A stretch of 64,000 bases of DNA from Microcoleus sp. AS-A8 (GTDB lineage Bacteria > Cyanobacteriota > Cyanobacteriia > Cyanobacteriales > Coleofasciculaceae): assembly GCA_039962225.1 (NCBI GenBank), contig JAMPKV010000008.1:124001-188000 (forward strand), given 5' to 3'. The translations under genes were made by a program, and so were the position numbers. This document shows, piece after piece, positions 55,200-62,490 of this stretch. Position 1 is the first letter of the stretch; every line of letters begins with the position of its first letter. Below the pieces are notes generated by a model. That model was not told the origin of the DNA. It saw nothing but the letters and a program-made list of their open reading frames with translations, and searched no databases.

Positions 55200-56561
55200 A
55201 TGGAAACAACACAAACAGTCAAAACTCAACCCCGCAGAATTCCTCCCATTTTCTACATTTTTATAGTAGGATTATGTCTATTTTTATTTCCTCGCCTTCT
55301 GGGTATTTTTAAAACAGACTCAGAGTTGGGAAGTATCGGGAATCGTTTGTTAATTCAAGAAAGGTTGACTCCCGACAAACAAAAAGGAATTGAAGCCTTT
55401 GCTAAGGGGGATTATCAACAAGCGAGCGCATCTTTTAAAAAATCTCTCCTCCAGCAGCCGAATGACCCGGAAGCGCTCATCTACTTAAATAACACCCAAG
55501 CCGGAAACAATGCTCTCAAGATAGCGGTAAGCGTGCCAATTGGTAGTAACTTAAACGTGGCTCAAGAAATCCTTCGGGGAGTGGCTACAGCCCAGACTGA
55601 AATTAACCAAAATGGCGGCATTAATGGACAGAAATTGCAAGTCCAGATTGTCAACGATCAAAATGACCCAGAAATTGCCCGAAAAGTTGCTCGCGAGTTA
55701 GTCAAAGATCGGCAAGTCCTGGGAGTGGTGGGACACAATGCCAGCAATGCCTCTCTCGCCGCTGCTCCTATCTACCAACAGGGGGGATTAGTGATGATAA
55801 CCCCTACCTCCTTTGCGAATAACCTCTCTGGATTGGGTAACTATATTTTTCGCATCGTTCCGACTACCAAAGTCATGGCCGAAACGTTAGCCGACTATGC
55901 GGTTAAAACTGCCCGCAAAACTAAAATTGCGTTTTGTTACGATTCCCACGCATTCGATACTGTCTCTTTCAAAGATGAATTCTTGGCGGCTTTTGTCAGC
56001 AAGGGAGGGCAATTAGTTCCCACCGTTTGCGATTTATCAGCTCCTAACTTTAACCCGACTGCGGCGGTGACTCAAGCTATTAGCAGTGGTGCAGATGGGT
56101 TGTTTATCGCTTCCCACATCGATCGCTTAGAATCTGCGATCGCAGTTGCTAGAGCAAATCAGGGCAAATTAGCTTTATTTAGCAGCCCAACAATGTATAC
56201 CGTCAAAACCTTACAAGCCGGACAGCAAGCCGTCAAGGGGTTAGCCCTCGTCGCACCTTGGCATCCTCAAGTTAATCCGTCTTTTGCAGACAGGATGAGT
56301 CAGCGCTGGCATGGCAAAGTTAGCTGGCGCACAGCTACGGCTTATGATGCTACGCAGGCGATGATTGCCGGCTTGCAGCAGAGTCAGCGTCGCGATGGTT
56401 TACAGCAAGCGTTGCATAGTGGGGGGTTTACCGTTGAGGGTGCCAGTGGTGCTGTAAGATTTGCCTCCACTGGTGATCGTATCAGTCACTCAGTCATTGT
56501 CCAAGTTCAGTCTAAGGGTTTTGATTACGACTTCGTGATGCTACCGACAATAGCGCCATAA
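55200..56561 (+). CDS. Membrane-anchored periplasmic-binding-type protein (paralogue of the CHAT receptor outer half)
   Basis: A 453-residue protein with one N-terminal membrane helix (about 15-33), the same TPR-like hairpin as the CHAT protein (IEAFAKGDYQQASASFKKSLLQQPNDPEALIYLNNT) and a type I ligand-binding fold (IAVSVPIGSNLNVAQEILRGVATAQTEIN...VVGHNASNASLAAAPIYQQGGLVMITPTS). It is collinear with residues about 385-836 of the CHAT protein but lacks the protease. No ABC permease or ATPase is adjacent, so it is not a normal transporter component. A co-receptor, a competing or decoy receptor, or a receptor for another output are all possible. Confidence 0.8.
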   Translation: METTQTVKTQPRRIPPIFYIFIVGLCLFLFPRLLGIFKTDSELGSIGNRLLIQERLTPDKQKGIEAFAKGDYQQASASFKKSLLQQPNDPEALIYLNNTQAGNNALKIAVSVPIGSNLNVAQEILRGVATAQTEINQNGGINGQKLQVQIVNDQNDPEIARKVARELVKDRQVLGVVGHNASNASLAAAPIYQQGGLVMITPTSFANNLSGLGNYIFRIVPTTKVMAETLADYAVKTARKTKIAFCYDSHAFDTVSFKDEFLAAFVSKGGQLVPTVCDLSAPNFNPTAAVTQAISSGADGLFIASHIDRLESAIAVARANQGKLALFSSPTMYTVKTLQAGQQAVKGLALVAPWHPQVNPSFADRMSQRWHGKVSWRTATAYDATQAMIAGLQQSQRRDGLQQALHSGGFTVEGASGAVRFASTGDRISHSVIVQVQSKGFDYDFVMLPTIAP

Positions 56562-56729
56562 AACTCCCAGGAAAATAGTCCTGAGGAAGCAGCGCCATGC
56601 GCGGGTTTCCCGACTTGAGGCGACTGGCATTGTGGAGTGGGGAGTAGAGACTTCATGAGACACAGCCAAAATTTATCACAAGCGACCTGTCCGGCGTTTA
56701 GATCGTGGTGAGATTAAGGGGTTTAATAT

Positions 56730-57293
56730 ATGTCAGTTGGAAACCAAGTTTTGTCTTCGTCAGCTCAAGCCTTCTTGCAAAAGCTAAAACAGCTTGACTT
56801 GGAGTCAATCGAAAAGCGACTCATGCAATCCGGGTGGACTCGCCAGCAAGCCACATTGGCAATTAACCGCTACAAAATGTTCTTATCTGTAGTGTATCTG
56901 CATCCCCACACTCCGCTAGTCCCGTCTCAGGAAATCGATCGGGTCTGGCATTACCACATCTTGCATACACGCAAGTATTATCAGGATTGCCAGATGCTGT
57001 TCGGTCGTTTCATTCACCATGAACCTGATGTAGAGCAGTGGCGTCAGCCAGATCCACTTTCGCTGAATACCGCTTTTGCTCGAACCACTGAACTCTTGGT
57101 GCAGTACTTCGGTGACGCAGCGTTAGGAGATACAAGCTTGGAGCAACCCGACAGTATCTTAAGAGCAGAAAACTTGCCTCTACAACAGAAATTATCTGAA
57201 AACGGTGACTCGCACCTCCATCCTAGTGCTTGTGGCAGACCGACAAGCTGCCTACTGGAAACATCCTACTTGACCAAGCAGCAGATTGCCTAA
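56730..57293 (+). CDS. Short GRDP-like protein
   Basis: A 187-residue soluble protein with the same core motif as the multi-pass protein at 52710: HTPLVPSQEIDRVWHYHILHTRKYYQDCQMLFGRFIHH versus HPVTPSDQIDQVWHLHLLYTRSYWDEFC. It lacks the membrane part and the Gly-rich tail. A second half (residues about 115-187) has no recognised domain, though it contains a Cys and His cluster (HLHPSACGRPTSCLL). Function is unknown. It marks the right end of the CHAT/PspA block. Confidence 0.7.
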   Translation: MSVGNQVLSSSAQAFLQKLKQLDLESIEKRLMQSGWTRQQATLAINRYKMFLSVVYLHPHTPLVPSQEIDRVWHYHILHTRKYYQDCQMLFGRFIHHEPDVEQWRQPDPLSLNTAFARTTELLVQYFGDAALGDTSLEQPDSILRAENLPLQQKLSENGDSHLHPSACGRPTSCLLETSYLTKQQIA

Positions 57294-57387
57294 GCCTTTG
57301 AACCCCATGGATTTTACTAGTGCAGCGCGGCGGAAATAACTATCCAGTTGACAAAGGCAATAAGGCTTACTGTACAAGCAATGTTGC

Positions 57388-57447
57388 TTCTGCCTTCTGC
57401 CTTCTGCCTCCTGCCTTCTGCCTTCTGCCTCCTGCCTTCTGCCTTCT
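57388..57447. repeat. Short tandem repeat of TGCCTTC/TGCCTCC type
   Basis: About 60 bases of a seven-base repeat (TGCCTTC with regular TGCCTCC variants). This is the type of short tandemly repeated repetitive sequence known from filamentous cyanobacteria. It has no coding meaning and lies in the gap after the last gene of the block. Confidence 0.85.
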
Positions 57448-57675
57448 TGCACTAGCTAGTGAAGTACCCACAGACGAGAGCATTCGCTACGTCTGGGGCT
57501 TCCAGTTTTATCATTGGCTCATCCGATCAGGTGAATTGATGGATTACGCGATCGCTCAAGCTGGTATCGGATGCGATCGCTCTTACGGTTCATTATCTAA
57601 TTGAGTGAAACCTTGCCGAATGGGGATGTTGGGTTTCTTGAGGTTAACCTAACTTACGGCAAGGGGCGATCGCAC

Positions 57676-58224
57676 TCAATGATCAGCCGTTACTGTTGTC
57701 TCATCAAATACGACCTCGAATTCGGCTGCTGGCATCCACTTTCCCAGAAAGCGCTTATGATTTTCTGCCTCGGCGCGGCTATAAAAGCGACCGACTGTAT
57801 AGTGTTGAGCGTTTGGCAAGAGCCTCACCAGTGTCCAAGGGTAATTCTGTTGATTCCAGATGCGATCGCCTTCTGTTCGAGACGCTACGCGAACGGCACC
57901 AGCGCAAAGCTGATCGCCTTGAGCAGGAGAACTTTGCACAGATGTGCCAGGGTGCGTTTCTACAATCCGACCACAGCCCCGATGCTCCAAGATAGAGTGA
58001 ATCTGTGATAGAAGTTGCTCTCGCTGTGGGGTGCCATCGTTGGGTAATAGGCTCCAGTCAGCGACAGGCGCGGGTAGCCAAGCCAGGGTATAGGAAACTG
58101 TATCTTTGCGAAAGTGCCAAGACAAGCGCTGTGTGTGCTTACGGCACTGGAAACCGTCAGCTCTTAAGGCTGCAACAATCCTGTCCGCCTCTGCTTTGAG
58201 GCGAAGCCATTGAGAATGTTTCAT
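57676..58224 (-). CDS. Hypothetical protein
   Basis: A 182-residue soluble protein with no domain I can name. It has an amphipathic, basic N-terminal helix (MKHSQWLRLKAEADRIVAALRADGFQCRKHTQRLSWHF), a central region and a C-terminus NYPWTLVRLLPNAQHYTVGRFYSRAEAENHKRFLGKWMPAAEFEVVFD that reads like a small alpha-beta domain of the kind that packs short repeats. Shorter frames on the opposite strand in the same place look like its shadows. It is oriented against the gene block to its left and away from the HTH pair. Confidence 0.65.
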   Translation of the reverse strand: MKHSQWLRLKAEADRIVAALRADGFQCRKHTQRLSWHFRKDTVSYTLAWLPAPVADWSLLPNDGTPQREQLLSQIHSILEHRGCGRIVETHPGTSVQSSPAQGDQLCAGAVRVASRTEGDRIWNQQNYPWTLVRLLPNAQHYTVGRFYSRAEAENHKRFLGKWMPAAEFEVVFDETTVTADH

Positions 58225-58392
58225 TGCTATTATTGGTGTGATTATTAATTAGAGAGGGGCGATCGCATACACTTTGCCAAAGGAGCGATCGCCTGTTTCT
58301 CATGAAAGACTTAGAACAGTACGAGCGAGTGATTTCCTGATAATCGTTTAGGCGTCACCTCCTTAGTTCACTTATTTATCCACCAGAATTTC

Positions 58393-58410
58393 AGTCCACT
58401 TAAGTGGACT
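58393..58410. promoter_or_regulatory. 18-base perfect palindrome (candidate operator 1)
   Basis: AGTCCACTT followed by its exact complement AAGTGGACT. It is in the promoter gap 145 bases before the first HTH gene and could be a binding site for the HTH proteins. Confidence 0.6.
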
Positions 58411-58526
58411 TGATCTATGAGCCAGGAGTTTTAACTCTTGGCGGACTTGCCTGGTATGAGAAACTACCCATAGAGACACAGGGAAACTTCCTCTAGCCGT
58501 TTCCCCGTTATTTTTGTTGTCAGTGA

Positions 58527-58545
58527 AAGGACAACTTGTCCTTTT
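58527..58545. promoter_or_regulatory. 19-base palindrome next to the HTH start (candidate operator 2)
   Basis: AAAGGACAA and TTGTCCTTT flank a single C. It ends nine bases before the ATG at 58555, a position suited to autorepression by the encoded HTH protein. Confidence 0.65.
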
Positions 58546-58554
58546 CTAGGTAAG

Positions 58555-58797
58555 ATGGTAAACGATCAGGATCGGAATAGCAACCCTAACTTGCCAACTC
58601 TTAGACAAGTTCGTGAACGTCTAAATATGACCCAGGAAGAATTTGCTCGTGAACTGAGGACAACACCCAGAACAATAGGGCGTCACGAAAGAGGGGAACA
58701 CAAACTCAGACTTACCTTAGGACAAATCAAACAATTGAAAGAACTCTTAGAACAAGCTGGAATGTCAATTGATGACTTACCTGATGATATCGATTGA
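58555..58797 (+). CDS. XRE family HTH protein, copy 1
   Basis: An 80-residue protein with a helix-turn-helix (LRQVRERLNMTQEEFARELRTTPRTIGRHERGEHKLRLTLGQIKQLKELL, about 16-66). The C-terminus, SIDDLPDDID, is shared exactly with the next gene. TAGGTAAG precedes the start in both copies. It is upstream of a GmrSD-like gene and resembles the small controller proteins that often regulate restriction systems. This role is inference. Confidence 0.82.
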   Translation: MVNDQDRNSNPNLPTLRQVRERLNMTQEEFARELRTTPRTIGRHERGEHKLRLTLGQIKQLKELLEQAGMSIDDLPDDID

Positions 58798-58824
58798 GAA
58801 GCCATCAACTGATCGGTAGGTAAG

Positions 58825-59067
58825 ATGGCAAACGATAGAAACTCAAATAGCAACCCCAATTTGGCAAGTCTCAAGCAAGTGCGTGAACGTTTAGGGATGA
58901 CTCAAGAAGAATTCGCTAGCGAATTGGGAATAACCCGCAAAACGATTGGCAATCATGAAAGAGGCGCACACCAACTGAAGCTTTCTCTAGGGCAAATCAA
59001 ACGATTGAAAGAACTTCTCGAACAAGTTGGAATGTCGATTGATGACTTACCTGACGACATCGATTGA
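58825..59067 (+). CDS. XRE family HTH protein, copy 2
   Basis: An 80-residue tandem paralogue of the previous gene (LKQVRERLGMTQEEFASELGITRKTIGNHERGAHQLKLSLGQIKRLKELL). The pair probably arose by a local duplication, since leader, start and end are alike. Its recognition helix differs (TRKTIGNHE versus TPRTIGRHE), so its operator preference may have changed. It is followed by the DUF262 gene after about 205 bases. Confidence 0.82.
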   Translation: MANDRNSNSNPNLASLKQVRERLGMTQEEFASELGITRKTIGNHERGAHQLKLSLGQIKRLKELLEQVGMSIDDLPDDID

Positions 59068-59271
59068 GAAGCCCAAGCCTTTACCGCAGGTAGTATCAGG
59101 ATTTCTGCAATAAGCTGCTAGATGCATCAACGCTATTACCTTATGTCTGTCTCACGCTAGGAGGCATACAATAAGGGTCAAGCCTGTTCCAGGTTGGCAT
59201 CACTAGACTACATAGAGTTAATTCGACTCTATGAAAGTGTAGTTGAATCACTAGGTAGGGAGGAAATCCTA

Positions 59272-60975
59272 ATGAAAATTGAAGCAAATGATAAAGAAAT
59301 TCAGGATATTTTTTCTCTGGGATATTTCAAGATACCAAGATTTCAAAGACCTTATTCTTGGACTGAAGAAGAAGTAAAAAATTTTTGGGATGATGTTGTT
59401 ATTGAAGAACATGAGCAATATTTTATTGGCTCGATGGTGGTCTATCAAATAGAAAAGCCATACTTTGGAATAGTAGATGGTCAACAGAGATTAACAACCA
59501 TTACATTAATGCTCGCTGCCATACGAAATGCTTTTCTTCGGCTTGGTGAAGTAAACCTTTCAAGAGGTGTTCATAACTATATTGAAAAAGCAAACATAGA
59601 TAATGTCAATGAATTTATTCTCAACACTGAAACTTCATTTCCATATTTACAAGATCATATCCAAAGTTTTGAAGGAGCAAAGGTTGATTGTACAGTAGGA
59701 CATGAAGAATTGAAACTTAAGAATGCATTTGAATTAATAAACGAAAAGCTTTCTCCTTTAATTCCAAAATACAAAGAAATAGATGCACAACTTGACTTCC
59801 CTGATGAAAGTAGGCTTGCTGTAATAGATAGTCTCAAAACTATAAGAAATAAAATTTTATCGCTGAAGCTGGTTTTTATTCAATTAGATAATGAAGATGA
59901 TGCTTACTTAATTTTTGAAACTCTAAATACTAGAGGGAAAGATCTAACTACCCCTGATTTAGTTAAGAACCTATTACTCAAAAAAGTAAAGTCTTCAAAT
60001 AAAACGTTAGACAACTCTAAAATCATATGGAATAAAATTTTAGAAAAATTTGATGACTATGGATTAGAAAATGAGATGGAATCTTTTCTGCACCATCATT
60101 GGCTTTCAAAATATGGAGATACTACTGAGAAAAAGTTATTCGGTGAAATTAAAGAATATGTTACTACTTCCGAGTTAGCTCTTTTCTTGTTAGTTGAATT
60201 TCAAAAAAATGCTGATTACTATGCTTCCATAAGGAACCCAAGTAATTATTCATGGACTCCAGAAGAAAATGAACTGAAAGAATGTTTGCAGTCATTCAAT
60301 CTATTGAATGTCAAGCAGCAAATGCCAATGGTTCTATCTCTTATTAGAGCGTATAGAGAGCAAAAGCTAACATTGAGAGCTTTATTAAAAATAATATTGA
60401 AGATTGAATCATTTCACTTCGTGTTTAATAGAATAACCTCTCAACATTCCTCCGGCTCAATATCCACTCTCTATTATAGACATGCTAGAGATCTTACTAA
60501 AACTAATAACCATGACAAAATTCAGTCCATCTTTTCATCTTTAAGTGGAAGCCTTAAATCTAAATTACCGGAGTTTGAAGAATTTGAAATAGAATTTGCA
60601 AATCTTATCTATACAAAAAGCAAGACTAGAAATAGAAAGATTATCAATTATATACTAAGTCGCTTCATGGGAAAAAATATTAATGGCTTACCTATAGATT
60701 ATGAATTAACCAGCATCGAGCATATACTACCACAGTCTAAAGAATGTAATGAAGATGTAGTTGGAAGTATAGGTAATTTAATACTTGTAGACAGAGAAAC
60801 AAATAGTGAAGTGTTAAAAAATCTAGACTTTACAAAGAAAATCGAAATTTTGGTTAATAAAGGTTATCCTCTTGATTCTGATTTATTAAATGCCAATCAG
60901 TGGACTGAAAAAGAAATCAGGGATAGAGCTAAATCAATGGCTCATAAAGCATTTTATGAGCTTTGGCGTATATGA
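59272..60975 (+). CDS. DUF262/DUF1524 (GmrSD-like) restriction/defence protein
   Basis: A 567-residue protein from ATG 59272; an upstream TTG would add 26 residues. The N-terminal DUF262 shows IPRFQRPYSWTEEEVKNFWDD and the nucleotide-linked FGIVDGQQRLTTITLML. NTRGKDLTTPDLVKNLLL is also typical. The C-terminal DUF1524 nuclease contains the His-Xaa-Asn-like motif TSIEHILPQS and IGNLILVDRETNSE. GmrSD-type enzymes cut DNA with modified cytosines and act against phage; related DUF262 proteins occur in other defence systems. The gene is markedly richer in A+T than its neighbours, pointing to horizontal transfer. It follows the two HTH genes. Confidence 0.88.
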   Translation: MKIEANDKEIQDIFSLGYFKIPRFQRPYSWTEEEVKNFWDDVVIEEHEQYFIGSMVVYQIEKPYFGIVDGQQRLTTITLMLAAIRNAFLRLGEVNLSRGVHNYIEKANIDNVNEFILNTETSFPYLQDHIQSFEGAKVDCTVGHEELKLKNAFELINEKLSPLIPKYKEIDAQLDFPDESRLAVIDSLKTIRNKILSLKLVFIQLDNEDDAYLIFETLNTRGKDLTTPDLVKNLLLKKVKSSNKTLDNSKIIWNKILEKFDDYGLENEMESFLHHHWLSKYGDTTEKKLFGEIKEYVTTSELALFLLVEFQKNADYYASIRNPSNYSWTPEENELKECLQSFNLLNVKQQMPMVLSLIRAYREQKLTLRALLKIILKIESFHFVFNRITSQHSSGSISTLYYRHARDLTKTNNHDKIQSIFSSLSGSLKSKLPEFEEFEIEFANLIYTKSKTRNRKIINYILSRFMGKNINGLPIDYELTSIEHILPQSKECNEDVVGSIGNLILVDRETNSEVLKNLDFTKKIEILVNKGYPLDSDLLNANQWTEKEIRDRAKSMAHKAFYELWRI

Positions 60976-61130
60976 CTAGGTATAACTTATTAGTATAAGC
61001 CCATTGACTTGATAAATCTGTGGCGAACAGCACGCGATCAAGAACAGACAATTCATCACAATTAAAAATGCACAGAGTGTGCGATCGCTCATACTAGAAT
61101 TCAAACACCAGCATAGGTTGGAGTACCCCT

Positions 61131-61199
61131 ATGTCCCTGCAAGAACTTCAAGAGCAGGTTCGCCAGTTGTCCGTGAGCGATCGCGTCGGTTGGTTTTAG
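61131..61199 (+). pseudogene. Truncated antitoxin-like gene start
   Basis: An ATG-led frame encodes MSLQELQEQVRQLSVSDRV and then stops after 22 codons. From memory this start resembles small cyanobacterial proteins that pair with toxin genes. Here the rest is missing, and the segment lies on the left direct repeat, so it is probably a remnant. Confidence 0.45.
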
Positions 61200-61274
61200 C
61201 TGCATGTAGGCACTGGTGCGATCGCCAGCATTAACCCCAACAATCTCTGTCTAAAATTGAGCCAACTATAATTG
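61175..61274. repeat. Direct repeat flanking the HNH cassette, left copy
   Basis: It starts GAGCGATCGCGTCGGTTGGT and ends near GCCAACTATAATTGG. The right copy at 62119-62231 has the same beginning and end, with a few substitutions and about ten inserted bases. Confidence 0.8.
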
Positions 61275-61302
61275 GTGAGCAAGAGACTCCAAAGGTTTGG
61301 AC

Positions 61303-61665
61303 ATGACTACAGTCGCTATCTTGCCCGTATCCGATGCGAGTGGTGAGAGGATTTATCGAGCAGTTGCAGGTGATAAGCAATCAACAGGTAAAACCGCAGG
61401 TGAAGCGCTAGATGCGTTAACTGCCCAGTTAGAAGGCGGCGAATTCAGCACCCTACTGATTATCCAGAGTTTTAGTCCTGACTGGTTTTTTAGTGCCTTT
61501 GAGCAAAAGCGTTTATCTGACTTGATGAATCTGTGGCGAACAGCACGCGATGAAGGACAAACGCTACCTCCAGAACAACAAGCAGAGCTAGATAGACTAG
61601 TTGAAGCTGAATTGAAAGCAGCCACAGCCCGAACCGCAGCTTTGGTGCAGCAACTTAGCCAATGA
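61303..61665 (+). CDS. Conserved hypothetical protein paired with an HNH nuclease
   Basis: A 120-residue protein from ATG 61303. It has a compact alpha-beta N-terminus (VAILPVSDASGERIYRAVAGDKQSTGKTAGEALDALTAQL) and a long helical C-terminus (QKRLSDLMNLWRTARDEGQTLPPEQQAELDRLVEAELKAATARTAAL). I recall such proteins in cyanobacteria but know no function. The stop overlaps the ATG of the HNH gene by four bases (ATGA), so the pair should be co-translated, as in many two-gene immunity or toxin-antitoxin units. Confidence 0.75.
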   Translation: MTTVAILPVSDASGERIYRAVAGDKQSTGKTAGEALDALTAQLEGGEFSTLLIIQSFSPDWFFSAFEQKRLSDLMNLWRTARDEGQTLPPEQQAELDRLVEAELKAATARTAALVQQLSQ

Positions 61666-62063
61666 ACCCTTTCTATACTCTAGTCGCCGACCGTGCTACT
61701 CATCGCTGTGAATACTGTAATGCTCCAGAACTCGTCTTCAACTTCCCGTTTGAAGTCGAACATATCATACCCCTTTACCGAAGCGGCGCTGATGCCGAAT
61801 CCAATCTAGCTCTTGCCTGTCGCTCCTGCAATCTTCGTAAGGGAACTCGTATCAGTGGCATCGATCCGGAATCCGATACTGAAGTTCGTCTATTTCACCC
61901 AAGGCAAGATGAATGGGACGACCATTTCCAAGTAGACAGCGATTCTGGAACGCTTGCGGCTAAAACACCCATTGGAAGAGTAACGATTGCTTGTTTAGAA
62001 ATGAACAGCCAAGCACAAGTAACGGCACGGCAGCTATGGATTCGTCTAGGCTTGTTTCCTTAA
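61662..62063 (+). CDS. HNH endonuclease family protein
   Basis: A 133-residue nuclease-like protein. The HNH motif with a zinc-ribbon frame is clear: CEYCNAPE, the VEHIIPLYRSGADAESNLALAC core (His-Ile-Ile-Pro...Asn) and CRSCNLRKG. It may cut DNA; a defence or toxin role is possible because of the coupled partner gene and the flanking direct repeats. No methyltransferase or homing-intron context is present. Confidence 0.88.
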   Translation: MNPFYTLVADRATHRCEYCNAPELVFNFPFEVEHIIPLYRSGADAESNLALACRSCNLRKGTRISGIDPESDTEVRLFHPRQDEWDDHFQVDSDSGTLAAKTPIGRVTIACLEMNSQAQVTARQLWIRLGLFP

Positions 62064-62118
62064 GATTGTCGATGTTGTTTTCAGCACCAGCGAAGCTAAT
62101 CGCAAGTGAGAATGCACA

Positions 62119-62231
62119 GAGCGATCGCGTCGGTTGGTTTTAACTGCACGTAGACAGTGGTGCGATCACCTAGCCCCCATAATCCCTGTCTAACTACCAA
62201 TCTCTGTCTAAAGTTGAGCCAATTATAATTG
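62119..62231. repeat. Direct repeat flanking the HNH cassette, right copy
   Basis: It begins GAGCGATCGCGTCGGTTGGT and ends with GCCAATTATAATTG. Relative to the left copy it has point changes and one short insertion. AATGCACAGAG just before it also occurs upstream of the left copy (about 61067). Confidence 0.8.
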
Positions 62232-62384
62232 ACTACTGAGTGGCCTTGCCTTCACAGAGGCTCATTGAAACCCGAAATAAGAAAGCAGATTCATGCCTGT
62301 TCGCTAATTCGCCGGAAAGCCCCATGCCATGCCGCGTCAAGACTGGGCACTGGTTAGGATGTCATGTCGAGATCTTGAGTTTCT

Positions 62385-62426
62385 GTATCATTGGTAACAA
62401 TTAACAGAGTAACCTCGCTCTAATAT
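62385..62426 (+). promoter_or_regulatory. NtcA-type promoter of the urt operon
   Basis: GTA-N8-AAC (62385-62398) differs in one base from the NtcA consensus GTA-N8-TAC. It is followed after exactly 22 bases by TAATAT (62421-62426), which fits the -10 pattern TAN3T. This spacing is the classical arrangement of NtcA-activated nitrogen promoters. Induction under nitrogen limitation is expected. Confidence 0.75.
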
Positions 62427-62490
62427 CACACCTTATCTGCAAGTGTCTCTCTATCAGTAAGCAGAATTAAGAGGGGGTTATAGATAAAGC

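Larger units (their letters stand above)
58225..58554. other. Regulatory gap upstream of the HTH pair
   Basis: About 330 gene-free bases with two HIP1 sites near 58259 and 58288 and two palindromes described separately. It lies between the divergent hypothetical gene and the HTH/DUF262 group. Confidence 0.5.
60976..61302. other. Remnant-filled gap before the HNH cassette
   Basis: This holds three pieces: a 44-base copy (61006-61049, about 40 of 44 identical) of an internal stretch of the following 120-codon gene, the start of a small broken gene (61131-61199), and the left copy of a direct repeat (61175-61274). It is the scar of earlier rearrangements. Confidence 0.6.

Noticed and set aside
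57388-57447. Possible CRISPR array
   Set aside because: The repeat unit is seven bases without unique spacers. It is a simple tandem repeat.
57601-58008. 135-codon frame on the plus strand
   Set aside because: It lies opposite the better-looking 182-residue minus-strand gene and has a poor protein pattern, so it is its shadow.
59194-59271. Upstream TTG start of the DUF262 protein
   Set aside because: It adds 26 residues before the conserved beginning MKIEANDKEIQDIF, without a clear ribosome site. The ATG at 59272 fits the family better.
61006-62231. Insertion sequence around the HNH cassette
   Set aside because: No transposase and no terminal inverted repeats or target duplication are visible. 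The flanking repeats are direct and diverged, which fits recombination more than transposition.
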